A stretch of 64,000 nt of DNA from Nitrospirota bacterium. GTDB taxonomy: Bacteria; Nitrospirota; Thermodesulfovibrionia; Thermodesulfovibrionales; UBA6898. The stretch is taken from NCBI GenBank assembly GCA_021783515.1, contig JAJXTV010000016.1, forward strand, positions 18,395 through 82,394. Reading direction: 5' to 3'. Below the pieces are notes generated by a model. The model was not told the origin of the DNA. It made no database searches and was given only the letters and a program-made list of their open reading frames with translations. The translations under genes were made by a program, and so were the position numbers. Position 1 is the first letter of the stretch. Each line of letters opens with the position of its first letter. This document shows positions 42,901 through 50,323 of this stretch, one piece after another.

Positions 42901-44554
42901 CGCCTGAAATAGTGACGGCCGGGACGGTGGTGTACCCCGCACCCCTGTTGGTAATCGTAATGCCCGTCACCGTGCCATTCGATATCGTGGCAGTCGCACT
43001 AAGCCCGGTGCACCCTCCGCCCGCGATACTGACGGCGGGCGGCGCAGTGTAGCCGGAGCCCCCAGCGGTGACGCTGATGTGGAGCGGCTCCGCCACGAAG
43101 AGCGAGAGATTGACAGCCCTGTCGTTAGCCGCATTCAGGATGCGGAAGCGGTACGGCATCGGCTGAACGTCCGCGTAGGGATAGGCCTTGCCGTTGATGA
43201 CAGGCGTGTCCATAAACGCCTCCGGGACCTGCGAGGGCTCCGGCAGGACGCTGTATGCCGGATCGACCGGGACCGGCGGCCAGAACCAGGGGCCGTAGTC
43301 CCATCTGCCGAAGGGGTTCGCGCCGCCGATACTGAGCGGCATCTGGTTGGGCTCGTAGACATGGGGGAACCAGAAGTCTCCAGTCTGGCCCCAGTGCCTC
43401 GGATTGCCGAGGCCGTCGCGGTTCCAGAGGGAATCCTGGATATCGACATCCCAGGGCACGAAGGTCTTGTCCTGGATGATAAGCGGGATGCCATACTTGT
43501 AATAGGGATTGCCGGTAGGGAACGACAGATCCGGGAGCGCCCTCGCCATGCCGGGGTTGGCGCCCATCGTGTTGGTGCCATTAATCAGGTCCAACTCGTA
43601 CTCGTCATAGATGAGATATCCCGCCGCCTCGCCGGCATACACGTCGAGGCGGGTGGTGCCGTAGGCATGGTCGTGATAGAACATCATCCTGGAGCTTTGC
43701 TGGTTGGTATAAAAATATGTGCCCACGCCGTCGTCCAGCGCCGGCGTTATGCATGCGCCCGGGTTTCCCGTTGCTGCGCAGCCGGGGCCGGCTATCATGT
43801 CGGGCACGTTCTGGAAGCTATCACCCTTCAGGCATGTGGTGGTATTTTCGCCTATGGGCGTCGTCCACTGGCGGGGAGTGCCGTCGCTGATCCAGGGCGT
43901 GTTTCCGCCGTGAAGGTGCACCACCGCGCGGTTTTGGGTGTACATCCCCCCCGGAGGGTCGGTCGGGCACTGGCCGGCGCCCATGGCATGGGTATCGACG
44001 GGGATCGGGAGGTTGCCTGCAGTACCGACGCTGAGCTCGTTTCTAAAGAGGACACGCACGGGCGTGCCAGACTTCGCAACGATCATCGGTCCGTCGTACA
44101 CCGGATTGTGGTCTGTCGCCAGCGCGGTGCCATTATTGACCTGATAATAGCCCCTGATCGCTGTATTTTTCGGGAGGTCCAGGTGCAGCTGCTGGCTAAA
44201 ATCCTTCAGCCCGATCACGTAGTAGTCATCACCCGGATAGGTCGTCGTATCCGGGACGGCAACCGGGATGCAATTATTTCCGGCACTCGGCACGTTCGGA
44301 GCGCACAAACCCGGCAGCGCGTCGACGAATTTCCGCAAAGGCACTCCCGTATAGTAGGTGATGCCGCCGTAGGTCCTGGAGCCGGCAGGACTGTTCGCGA
44401 AATAGGTCCCGAATCCCGGACCTTCCGGGCAGACCTCGCCCGGCGGGCATGGATTCGTGATCCCGGGTCCCGCCAGAACGGGAACCGCCCACGACGAAAG
44501 AGCAAGCGCGAACAAAAATGCGCTGAAAGATGCTATCAGCCTGCGTTTAATCAT
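39971..44554 (-). CDS. Very large secreted multicopper oxidase with repeat insertions and C-terminal sorting-like module
   Basis: Exported protein of 1527 residues (signal peptide to about residue 28). All four copper-ligand motifs are present: VVHLHGG (H213, H215), FYHDHAYG (H294, H296), THPVHVHLYN (H1051, H1054, H1056) and WHCHILGHEENDFM (H1161, C1162, H1163, H1167). The cupredoxin scaffold is interrupted by two blocks of Gly-rich repeats (GGSGYTAPPAV at 498-508 and two more nearby; GGTGYTLPPTV at 914 and one more). A fibronectin-type region (1195-1310) and a C-terminal module ending LTVTTGSLTVDKLTIQ follow. It likely oxidises metal ions or phenolics at the cell surface. The start has GGAGG upstream. 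It is divergent from the SCO1 gene, which may supply copper. Confidence 0.92.
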   Translation of the reverse strand: MIKRRLIASFSAFLFALALSSWAVPVLAGPGITNPCPPGEVCPEGPGFGTYFANSPAGSRTYGGITYYTGVPLRKFVDALPGLCAPNVPSAGNNCIPVAVPDTTTYPGDDYYVIGLKDFSQQLHLDLPKNTAIRGYYQVNNGTALATDHNPVYDGPMIVAKSGTPVRVLFRNELSVGTAGNLPIPVDTHAMGAGQCPTDPPGGMYTQNRAVVHLHGGNTPWISDGTPRQWTTPIGENTTTCLKGDSFQNVPDMIAGPGCAATGNPGACITPALDDGVGTYFYTNQQSSRMMFYHDHAYGTTRLDVYAGEAAGYLIYDEYELDLINGTNTMGANPGMARALPDLSFPTGNPYYKYGIPLIIQDKTFVPWDVDIQDSLWNRDGLGNPRHWGQTGDFWFPHVYEPNQMPLSIGGANPFGRWDYGPWFWPPVPVDPAYSVLPEPSQVPEAFMDTPVINGKAYPYADVQPMPYRFRILNAANDRAVNLSLFVAEPLHISVTAGGSGYTAPPAVSIAGGGCTGLSATATISNGTVTGITITNRGAGYTTVPAVTISGGGGSGATAEAFMELGVVKQIVVTNGGSGYTSVPTVTIDVPSTPPPSGVQALATAQIIQGGVVTGVTVSGSGSCTSNPTISLTTPSPGPGTQAKAVASINTEVRMVPAVPHTVTSVPPLCAETTVTRDAGLAIASLDPVTYMPINGTGLPSNCWPTSWPVDSRDGGVPDPLTAGPAMIQVGNEGGFLPAPVAIPPTPVGYDYNRRNIVVLNVLNKGVFLQPAERADVIVDFSAFAGKTVILYNDAPAPMPGFDPRFDYYTDDPDYSTSGGAPSTRAGEGPNIRTMMQFRVAASAPALTRFDMTALKTALPATFSASQPTPHVPETAYPAPNTAAADTYARIEDYSLTFTPLGLDALWRVNVTSGGTGYTLPPTVGFVGGDGTGAKATATVSGGIVTGVIVTSVGTGYTTPPTGVNFTGGGGTGAAATVTFEPQMIAMQSKAIQELWDPWGRMNATLGVELPFTNNNIQTTIPLGYIDPPTEIVPEGQVQLWKITHNGVDTHPVHVHLYNAQVINRVGWDGAIRPPEDNELGWKETIRMNPLEDVIIALQPKTQTGLPFVVPLSSHLLDTTNLAGAPITVLDPFGTLGGGNPGNPITIANPVRDFGWEYVWHCHILGHEENDFMRPFIMLVPDAVPPAVPSTPPGPPAPFAATPAGNSVQLTWVDDSPLHVDSNTPDRNAKIGYRIERCTDPGGGCTNSTDYAPIAKVLASCMMPPPQTTLPPVWPCNYDTAHGWVNYNYTDSLVVPGATYKYRIVAYNAFGDSTEALASAAVAGVPPATGVTLIPDQPSPHLVGTAVKFTAGVAVPDPAYQYRFWLAVGAGAPSIVQDYSYTDNWSLPATTLPGSYTVSVDVRSNLASTTPDPGATASFADYLFVLPSSVTGIARIQRTLTNYGTLTEAFAAANPQAPSPVDGDVIQAIGVVFSSEPGGNLPINIIGAATLSGGWDPAFNSNAAMTTLQGSLTVTTGSLTVDKLTIQ

Positions 44555-44701
44555 GGAATCGCCTCCTTGAATGTTTCTGAATCTTCTGCTGTTTACTTAT
44601 TTCTTATTTTATGGACAAAAAAAGCGCCCCGAAAATCTTGGATCGTACTCACTATGACAGAAAATAGCGGCGGCCGGCAATAGGTGATTGTCCGAAATTT
44701 T

Positions 44702-44720
44702 TGTAGGGATATGTCCTACA
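44702..44720. promoter_or_regulatory. Operator-like dyad between the divergent copper genes
   Basis: TGTAGGGATATGTCCTACA has matching 6-bp arms, TGTAGG and CCTACA, around an AT-rich centre. Its midpoint position between two divergent transcripts of related function suggests a regulator site. The regulator is unknown. Confidence 0.45.
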
Positions 44721-44807
44721 TAATTAAACTATTTTAATAATGCAAAAGAGACCTGAAATTACCGTTACAATACCTCTTTATGCCGCTTCAAATAAAAGGC
44801 GGGTTTG

Positions 44808-44835
44808 TTGACAAGCCTTCCTTTTTTGCTAAGAT
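44808..44835 (+). promoter_or_regulatory. Sigma-70 promoter of the SCO1-cytochrome operon
   Basis: TTGACA (44808-44813), a 16-base spacer and TAAGAT (44830-44835). The start codon is 33 bases further on, preceded by AGGAG. Confidence 0.6.
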
Positions 44836-44868
44836 AAGAGACTAAATACCAGCACCAGGAGATTCCGG

Positions 44869-45447
44869 ATGCCGTTTAAACCGTCCCATATAGCGGTCCT
44901 TCTTGCCCTGGCACTCGTTTTCCAGATTAGGGAGGCGGACGCGGCTGAAGGAGGGAAGTACAAAAAGACGATCGAAAACTACGGCGTCCCCGATGTGTCG
45001 CTCGTAAATCAAAACGGCGCCAGCGTCAAGCTAAGGACGCTGCTAGCCTCAAAGCAGGTGGTGCTGGTCGATTTCATCTTCACGACATGCACGACGATCT
45101 GTCCGGTGCTTTCGGCGGGCTTCGCAAATTTTCAGAGAAAGCTCGGGCCGGCCGCCAAGGATGTTCACCTCGTCTCCATTTCGATAGACCCGGAGCATGA
45201 CACCCCGGCCAGGCTCAGGGAATATCTTAAGCGCTACGACGCGAAGCCCGGCTGGGATTTCCTGACAGGCACCAGGAAGGACATCAAAGCGGTCCTGGAT
45301 TCCTTTCATGCCTATACGATAGACAAGATGTACCATATGCCTCTTGCGCTGCTGCACTCTGCGCGCGATAACCGCTGGGTGAGGATCTACGGGCTGGTGG
45401 GGACTTCGGACCTCGTGGCCGAATACCGGGAGTTGCTTGGACGATGA
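44869..45447 (+). CDS. SCO1/SenC family copper chaperone
   Basis: Exported thioredoxin-fold protein of 192 residues with an N-terminal signal sequence (SHIAVLLALALVFQIREADA). The copper/redox motif is the CxxxC of FIFTTCTTICPVLSAGF. Next come LVSISIDPEHDTPARLREYL and YHMPLALLHSARDNRWVRIY, which carries histidines in the region of the usual ligand. SCO proteins deliver copper to the CuA site of cytochrome oxidase or to other copper enzymes, or reduce their thiols. No oxidase subunit is nearby, so the likely client is the divergent multicopper oxidase or the cytochrome encoded next, whose ATG overlaps this stop codon (ATGA). Confidence 0.9.
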   Translation: MPFKPSHIAVLLALALVFQIREADAAEGGKYKKTIENYGVPDVSLVNQNGASVKLRTLLASKQVVLVDFIFTTCTTICPVLSAGFANFQRKLGPAAKDVHLVSISIDPEHDTPARLREYLKRYDAKPGWDFLTGTRKDIKAVLDSFHAYTIDKMYHMPLALLHSARDNRWVRIYGLVGTSDLVAEYRELLGR

Positions 45448-47192
45448 AGGCGTTTTCTGTCAGTAAAAAAAGACCTCTGTTCCTGCTGCCCGTGGTAGCA
45501 GCGTTGATCATCGTCTTCCTCAGTACCGGACCGGTCAGGGCCGGGGAGGCCCCGGGCCCCGGCGCTGCGGAGTTGCCAAAGGCGGAGACCCTTCGGCTGG
45601 GAGAGCGCATGTACCGTGAGGGGGTCCTTCCTTCAGGGCAGCCGATGAAGGCGGTCGTCAAAGGGGACATTCCAGTAGCCGGAACGGCCTTCACCTGCAT
45701 GAGCTGCCATCTGAGAAGCGGCCTTGGCTCGGTGGAAGGCGGCGTGATTACCCCGGCCACAAACGGAAAGAACCTCTATCAGCCGATTGCGTCACAGCAC
45801 AAATATTATGCCGTCTCGGCGGCGCCTCCCGTCCGGCCGGCATATACCGACAAGACCCTCGCCGATGCCCTCAGAGCTGGCATCGACCCGCGGGGGCGAA
45901 AGCTGAGCGATGTTATGCCGCGGTATATGCTCGACGATAAGGACATGGCGGCGCTCATCGCGTATCTGAAGTCCCTTTCTTCGGATCATTCTCCGGGCGT
46001 CACCGACGACGCCATCCGCTTTGCGACGGTGGTGACGGACGACGCGGACCCCGAAGCGCGCGATGCGATGCTGAAGGCGATCGAACAGTACTTCACCTAC
46101 AAAAACAACATGGCGGCATACTATAAAACCAAAGGCGGAAGAAGATCGGCCAGGATGGCCGAGTCGATGCTCCTTTCGCGGGAGATAATATATAAGCAGC
46201 TCCTGCTTTCCCTCTGGGAGCTGAAGGGAGCGCCGGAGACATGGCGGGGCCAGCTGGAGGAATATAACCGCAGGGAGCCGGTCTTTGCCCTCATCAACGG
46301 CATCTCGAAGGACCGGTGGCGTCCGATCCACCGGTTCTGCGAGGACCGGCGTATCCCCTGCATCCTCCCGATCACCGAATTCCCGGTCATATCCGATACC
46401 GACTGGTACACGCTCTATTTTTCGAAGGGCCTCTATCAGGAAGGCGTTGCCGCCGCGCGATACTTGGGCGGCCTTTCAAAGGCAGACGCGGGCGGCAAGA
46501 TAGTCCAGATCGTCGCTGCCTCGCCGTCGGGCCGCGCGCTGTCGGCCGGGTTCGGCGACGCATGGCTCGGCCCGGTGCAAAGGCCTTTCGTGAGGGTAGC
46601 CCTCAAGGAGGGAGAGGCGCTCACAAAAGAATCTCTGGCGCGCATCCTGGAGCGTGAAAAACCGTCCATACTTGTCGTCTGGGACGGGCCCGCCTCGCTG
46701 CCCGCGCTGGAGGCGCTGGCTGATTCTCCGAACCGGCCGCGCCAGGTGTTCCTTTCGTCGACCTATCTCGGAAAGGCGCTATGGGAAGTGAAGGACAAGG
46801 CCCGCGGCTTCATCTACTTCACCTATCCTTTCAGGCTGCCCGGGGACGAGGCGCGGTATACGAAGATGGTCGAGTCGTTCATGGGAATACGCGGCCTCAA
46901 GGGAGAGGGACTGATCGTCCTGAAGCAGGTTTATTCGACCATGCAGGTGCTCTCTCAGGTTCTGGCGGCGCTGAACGGGAATTACTACCGCGATTATCTT
47001 TTAGACCTTTTCGGCATGACGATGAGCAGCGCCGGCATGGGACTTTGGGAGCAGGACACGGTATACCCGCTCTATGAGCGGTTCAGCTTCGGGCCCGGCC
47101 AGCGCTACGCATCAAAAGGCTGCTATATCGTGCAGCTATCCAAAGGGCCCAGCCCGGAGCTCCTGAAGAAAAGCGATTGGGCGATACAATAA
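45444..47192 (+). CDS. Cytochrome c fused to a periplasmic ligand-binding domain
   Basis: Periplasmic protein of 582 residues. After a signal sequence (LFLLPVVAALIIVFLSTGPV) comes a monoheme cytochrome c domain with the heme motif FTCMSCH (C85, C88, H89) and a likely Met ligand in DVMPRYML (158). From about residue 190 the protein looks like a type 1 periplasmic binding protein of the branched-chain amino-acid/ABC substrate type: PVFALINGISKDRWRPIHRF, IPCILPITEFPVISDTDWYT, SILVVWDGPASLPALEAL and QVFLSSTYLGKALWEV. There is no transporter gene here. The combination suggests a redox protein gated by, or sensing, a ligand (inference). It is coupled to SCO1 and converges on the subtilisin gene with an 18-base gap. 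Confidence 0.85.
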   Translation: MKAFSVSKKRPLFLLPVVAALIIVFLSTGPVRAGEAPGPGAAELPKAETLRLGERMYREGVLPSGQPMKAVVKGDIPVAGTAFTCMSCHLRSGLGSVEGGVITPATNGKNLYQPIASQHKYYAVSAAPPVRPAYTDKTLADALRAGIDPRGRKLSDVMPRYMLDDKDMAALIAYLKSLSSDHSPGVTDDAIRFATVVTDDADPEARDAMLKAIEQYFTYKNNMAAYYKTKGGRRSARMAESMLLSREIIYKQLLLSLWELKGAPETWRGQLEEYNRREPVFALINGISKDRWRPIHRFCEDRRIPCILPITEFPVISDTDWYTLYFSKGLYQEGVAAARYLGGLSKADAGGKIVQIVAASPSGRALSAGFGDAWLGPVQRPFVRVALKEGEALTKESLARILEREKPSILVVWDGPASLPALEALADSPNRPRQVFLSSTYLGKALWEVKDKARGFIYFTYPFRLPGDEARYTKMVESFMGIRGLKGEGLIVLKQVYSTMQVLSQVLAALNGNYYRDYLLDLFGMTMSSAGMGLWEQDTVYPLYERFSFGPGQRYASKGCYIVQLSKGPSPELLKKSDWAIQ

Positions 47193-47210
47193 CCGGACGA
47201 GAGCTCTTTC

Positions 47211-49223
47211 TCACTGCAGTATCACGTTTCCGATAGTGACCGTCCCGCCTGAGACCGTCAGCGTCCCGCTGATCGTCGTAACCCCCTCCTGAGCAAAGAA
47301 GGATGGATCGTATCCGCCCTCAAGATCGACCGTCAGGGGAGAACTGAAGACTGGGCTTTCGTAGAAGGTCGCGGCCTCCATCGCGATGACGTCGCCGTCC
47401 GCGCAGTTGCCGTAGGCCGTCTGGATGACCCCATAGGTGGCCACTTTAGTGCCGCTTTGCATCCTCGCAATCGTGCCGGGAAGGACGCCTCTGCCGCCCA
47501 GAGAGATGAAGAGCCGCGGGCTGGCAGGGTCATTCGAAAAGACCGTCAGCTCCGCGCTTCTGAGACTGGCGGCGGAAGGGGAGAAGACGACGCCGACATT
47601 GCAACTCCCCAGTGACGGGACCGTTGCGCCGGAGCAGGTGTCGCTCGTTAAGAGAAAATCCCCGGGGTCTGCGCCCGTCACCGACACCCCCCCGGGTGAT
47701 GGGCCTATCAGCAGGTCAGCCGTTCCCTGGTTGACTATCGTGAAGACAGAAGAGGCAGAGACCAGCCCCACCTCCGTATTGGAAAATATCTGCGAAGGGG
47801 GAAAAGCGGCTATCTGCGGATTGTCGCCCTTAACAGAGAGAAAAATATTTTTATAGGCGGCGGCGACATCAATCCGCCCATAGCCATAGTCATTATTCGG
47901 GACCGGCGTTCCCAGGGGGACGGCAGTGGATTCGAGAGCAGTCTCGATCTCGGCCGGAGTAAGAGACGGGAAGGCGCTTAGAAGAAGCGCCGCTGCCCCC
48001 GCAACATGTGGGGCTGAAAAAGACGTGCCCTGCCCCAAGGCATACCCGCCATTGGTCGAGGCGGTCCTGATGCCCACTCCGGGCGCTACAACGTGGGGAA
48101 AGACGCTGCCATCGCACGCCGACGGCCCCCGGCTGCTGAAAGACGCGATGGTATCGTCGCTGTAGGTTGCTCCGACCGCAAAAGAGCCGGCATTATTGGC
48201 CGGGCTCTCGCTCGTGCCGCCGCCCGGCCCGGCGTTTCCGGCCGCGAAGACTACATCGGCCCCCGCCGCCTTCAGCGCCTCGATGGCGTAAAGAAATGTC
48301 TTATCGCAGACACCCGCGTTGCCTCCCCAGGAGTTATTGATCACGTCCGGCGCGCTGCCCGCGGGGAGGCCGATCAGCCACTGAAAGCCCTGAAGGATGA
48401 TGCTGTCCTGGGCGCTCCGCGCAGGCGGAGAAGGGAAGATCTTCACGGCGATCCATTGCGCGCCCGGGGCTACGCCGATCGTCGTCCCTCCAGCGCTCCC
48501 CCCGACCATCACACCCATCGTGCCGGTGCCGTGGCCGCTGTCGTCGCAGGGTGCGGCAGCGTCGAGTTCGCACAGAGTGCAGCTGCCCGGGGCGCCGCAG
48601 TAGGAGGAATTGAGCGGATCGGAATAAGGGTTGAACCAGCTGTCCGCCCCGCCCTTCCAGACGGGCTGGACGTCGGGGTGGTTGATATCCACCCCGGTGT
48701 CCATGTTGGCGACCACCACCCCCGCCCCTGTAATGCCCGCAGCCCATAGGGCCGGCGCGTTTATCTTCGCGATGTTCCATTCCGGGGTCGAGGCGGCCGC
48801 AGGCGTCACGACGGGGGAAGGGACAACACCGTCAAGCTCGATATTTTCGATCCCCGGGAAGCTCATCAGTTCGCTGATGACCGCGGGGGAAATCGTCGCA
48901 GCAACGGAATTCGTGATCCAGAGCGGGATCACCCGCTTCGCCCCCCTGCCCTGAAGAAGTGCCTTCAGCGGCCCTTGGGTCAAACCTGCCTCGTCCTCGA
49001 GCGCCTTGACGATTTTTTCACGCCTTTTCACTTTTTCTTTCTCTTTGATCGCGCTGAGGTCCGCTTTTGACGAGAGGGTTATGATCACGGGGACCTCCTG
49101 CCCGACGGGAGCGGATTGAAGAACTGCCTGAACATCCGGCGACAACGTGGCGGCAGACGAAGAGAAAGGGGAAAGCAGGATCAGGGCAAAAGAAAACAGG
49201 AGATGTCCTAATGACCGGTTCAT
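47211..49223 (-). CDS. Secreted subtilisin-like serine protease (S8) with C-terminal GGYD module
   Basis: Exported protease of 670 residues. Signal peptide to about 25, then an inhibitor-I9-like propeptide (VPVIITLSSKADLSAIKEK). The S8 domain holds VANMDTGVDINHPD (Asp175), DDSGHGTGTMG (His231), VFAAGNAG (oxyanion Asn330) and GQGTSFSAPHVAG (Ser401), all intact. Four cysteines near 209-226 may form disulfides. A beta-sandwich domain (VFTIVNQGTADLLIG) leads to a terminal module, about 585-670: DGDVIAMEAATFYES, VDLEGGYDPSFF and LTVSGGTVTIGNVILQ. It closely matches the end of the multicopper oxidase, so both probably share a sorting or surface-anchoring route. Start ATG has GGAGGA upstream. Confidence 0.93.
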   Translation of the reverse strand: MNRSLGHLLFSFALILLSPFSSSAATLSPDVQAVLQSAPVGQEVPVIITLSSKADLSAIKEKEKVKRREKIVKALEDEAGLTQGPLKALLQGRGAKRVIPLWITNSVAATISPAVISELMSFPGIENIELDGVVPSPVVTPAAASTPEWNIAKINAPALWAAGITGAGVVVANMDTGVDINHPDVQPVWKGGADSWFNPYSDPLNSSYCGAPGSCTLCELDAAAPCDDSGHGTGTMGVMVGGSAGGTTIGVAPGAQWIAVKIFPSPPARSAQDSIILQGFQWLIGLPAGSAPDVINNSWGGNAGVCDKTFLYAIEALKAAGADVVFAAGNAGPGGGTSESPANNAGSFAVGATYSDDTIASFSSRGPSACDGSVFPHVVAPGVGIRTASTNGGYALGQGTSFSAPHVAGAAALLLSAFPSLTPAEIETALESTAVPLGTPVPNNDYGYGRIDVAAAYKNIFLSVKGDNPQIAAFPPSQIFSNTEVGLVSASSVFTIVNQGTADLLIGPSPGGVSVTGADPGDFLLTSDTCSGATVPSLGSCNVGVVFSPSAASLRSAELTVFSNDPASPRLFISLGGRGVLPGTIARMQSGTKVATYGVIQTAYGNCADGDVIAMEAATFYESPVFSSPLTVDLEGGYDPSFFAQEGVTTISGTLTVSGGTVTIGNVILQ

Positions 49224-49559
49224 GGCAGTCCTCCTTCCGCTATTCCGCCGCGAGGGTTTCGATGAGGGGGCCGGCAGTCGGCACCTTCACCTCATCATCC
49301 GGGGGACTATACATGAGACTGGTGCCAAATAGCGCCGAGCGCTGTCTGCCGACGATCGGCCGGCGGGCACAAAATTATCCACCGCAAAGAAGATGCAATG
49401 CATAATAATTATGATACGCGATTACAAAGGAGAATTGGAATCGACCTTCACGAAGAGGCGCGGCGGCAACCCCACATCAAACCTCTCCGGCAGGGAGGCA
49501 GCCGGCGCAAACCCGACAGAGACGAAACTCTCTTATGCCGGCGAAAGGCTTCGGGCAGT
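49224..49559. other. Intergenic region rich in inverted repeats, upstream of the subtilisin gene
   Basis: This 336-base gap lies between the wzt stop and the subtilisin start. It contains GCCGGC boxes at 49501-49506 and 49537-49542 flanking AGAG-acgaaa-CTCT, which can form a stem. An A+T-rich part near 49395-49415 and no clear promoter complete it. It might encode a structured leader, but no known riboswitch class was matched. Confidence 0.35.
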
Positions 49560-50306
49560 TCAGGATACAGACCGAAGATAACGCTCGATGACCGGCCCCG
49601 GCTCACCGCACATCATCGCCTTCCCATGGTCCATCCAGAGCGCTTTATTGCAAACGTCGGCAATTTCGTCGAGGTTGTGCGACACGAGCAGCATCGTAGT
49701 CCCCTTTTTCCGAAAGAGGTCCATCCGCTCATTGCATTTTCTGACAAACTGTTTGTCCCCGACCGAAAGTATCTCGTCGATGATCAGGATGTCGGGATCC
49801 ACCTCGGTGGCGATCGAGAAGCCGAGTCTCGCCACCATCCCCGAGGAATAACTTTTAAGCGGGCTGTAGATGAATTCGCGAAGCTCCGAAAAATCGACGA
49901 TTCCCTGAAATTTACCCTTTATCTGGCCGCGCGAAAGCCCGAGGATGGAGGCATTGAGGTAAATATTTTCGGCCCCCGTAAGCTCCGGGTCGAACCCCGC
50001 CCCGAGCTCGATCAGGGGCGCGATCGTGCCCTCGACGCGCATGCTGCCGCCGGTCGGCCGCAGCACCCCGGCGATGGCCTTCAGCAGCGTACTCTTCCCC
50101 GCTCCGTTGCGGCCTATGATGCCGAAGGTTTCGCCCTTCCGGACCGTCATGCTCAGGTCCCGCAAGGCCCAGAAATCCTCGTGATCATGTCTCTTCCCCT
50201 TCAGCCTCTGGATGAGGTATTCCTGGAGGGTCCGGGGCTTCTCCTTGAGAAGCCGGTAACGGACCGAAACGTCTGTTGCTTCGATCATTACACTATCCAC
50301 GGTCAT
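49560..50306 (-). CDS. wzt: Polysaccharide ABC transporter ATP-binding protein (Wzt/KpsT-like)
   Basis: ATPase of an ABC-2 polysaccharide exporter, 248 residues. Walker A is GIIGRNGAGKSTLLKA, followed by the family-typical APLIELGAGFDPELTGAENI, the signature KSYSSGMVARLGFS, Walker B PDILIIDEILSVGD and the switch His in LLVSHNLDEI. It lacks the C-terminal carbohydrate-binding domain of longer Wzt proteins, so it resembles KpsT or short Wzt types that do not recognise a terminal cap. The ATG at 50306 has GGCGAGGAG just upstream; another in-frame ATG lies at 50288. It follows wzm by 17 bases and should work with it at the inner membrane. Confidence 0.93.
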   Translation of the reverse strand: MTVDSVMIEATDVSVRYRLLKEKPRTLQEYLIQRLKGKRHDHEDFWALRDLSMTVRKGETFGIIGRNGAGKSTLLKAIAGVLRPTGGSMRVEGTIAPLIELGAGFDPELTGAENIYLNASILGLSRGQIKGKFQGIVDFSELREFIYSPLKSYSSGMVARLGFSIATEVDPDILIIDEILSVGDKQFVRKCNERMDLFRKKGTTMLLVSHNLDEIADVCNKALWMDHGKAMMCGEPGPVIERYLRSVS

Positions 50307-50323
50307 CTCCTCGCCATTCTCTC

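Larger units (their letters stand above)
44555..44868. other. Divergent regulatory region between multicopper oxidase and SCO1 genes
   Basis: The 314-base gap is A+T-rich. It carries the SCO1 promoter (44808-44835), a central dyad (44702-44720) about 150 bases from each start codon, and the oxidase Shine-Dalgarno. No convincing promoter for the oxidase was found. Confidence 0.6.

Noticed and set aside
40709..44683. Long plus-strand open frames of 534-732 codons
   Set aside because: They lie opposite the multicopper oxidase, whose copper motifs and signal peptide are unambiguous. High GC content keeps antisense frames open.
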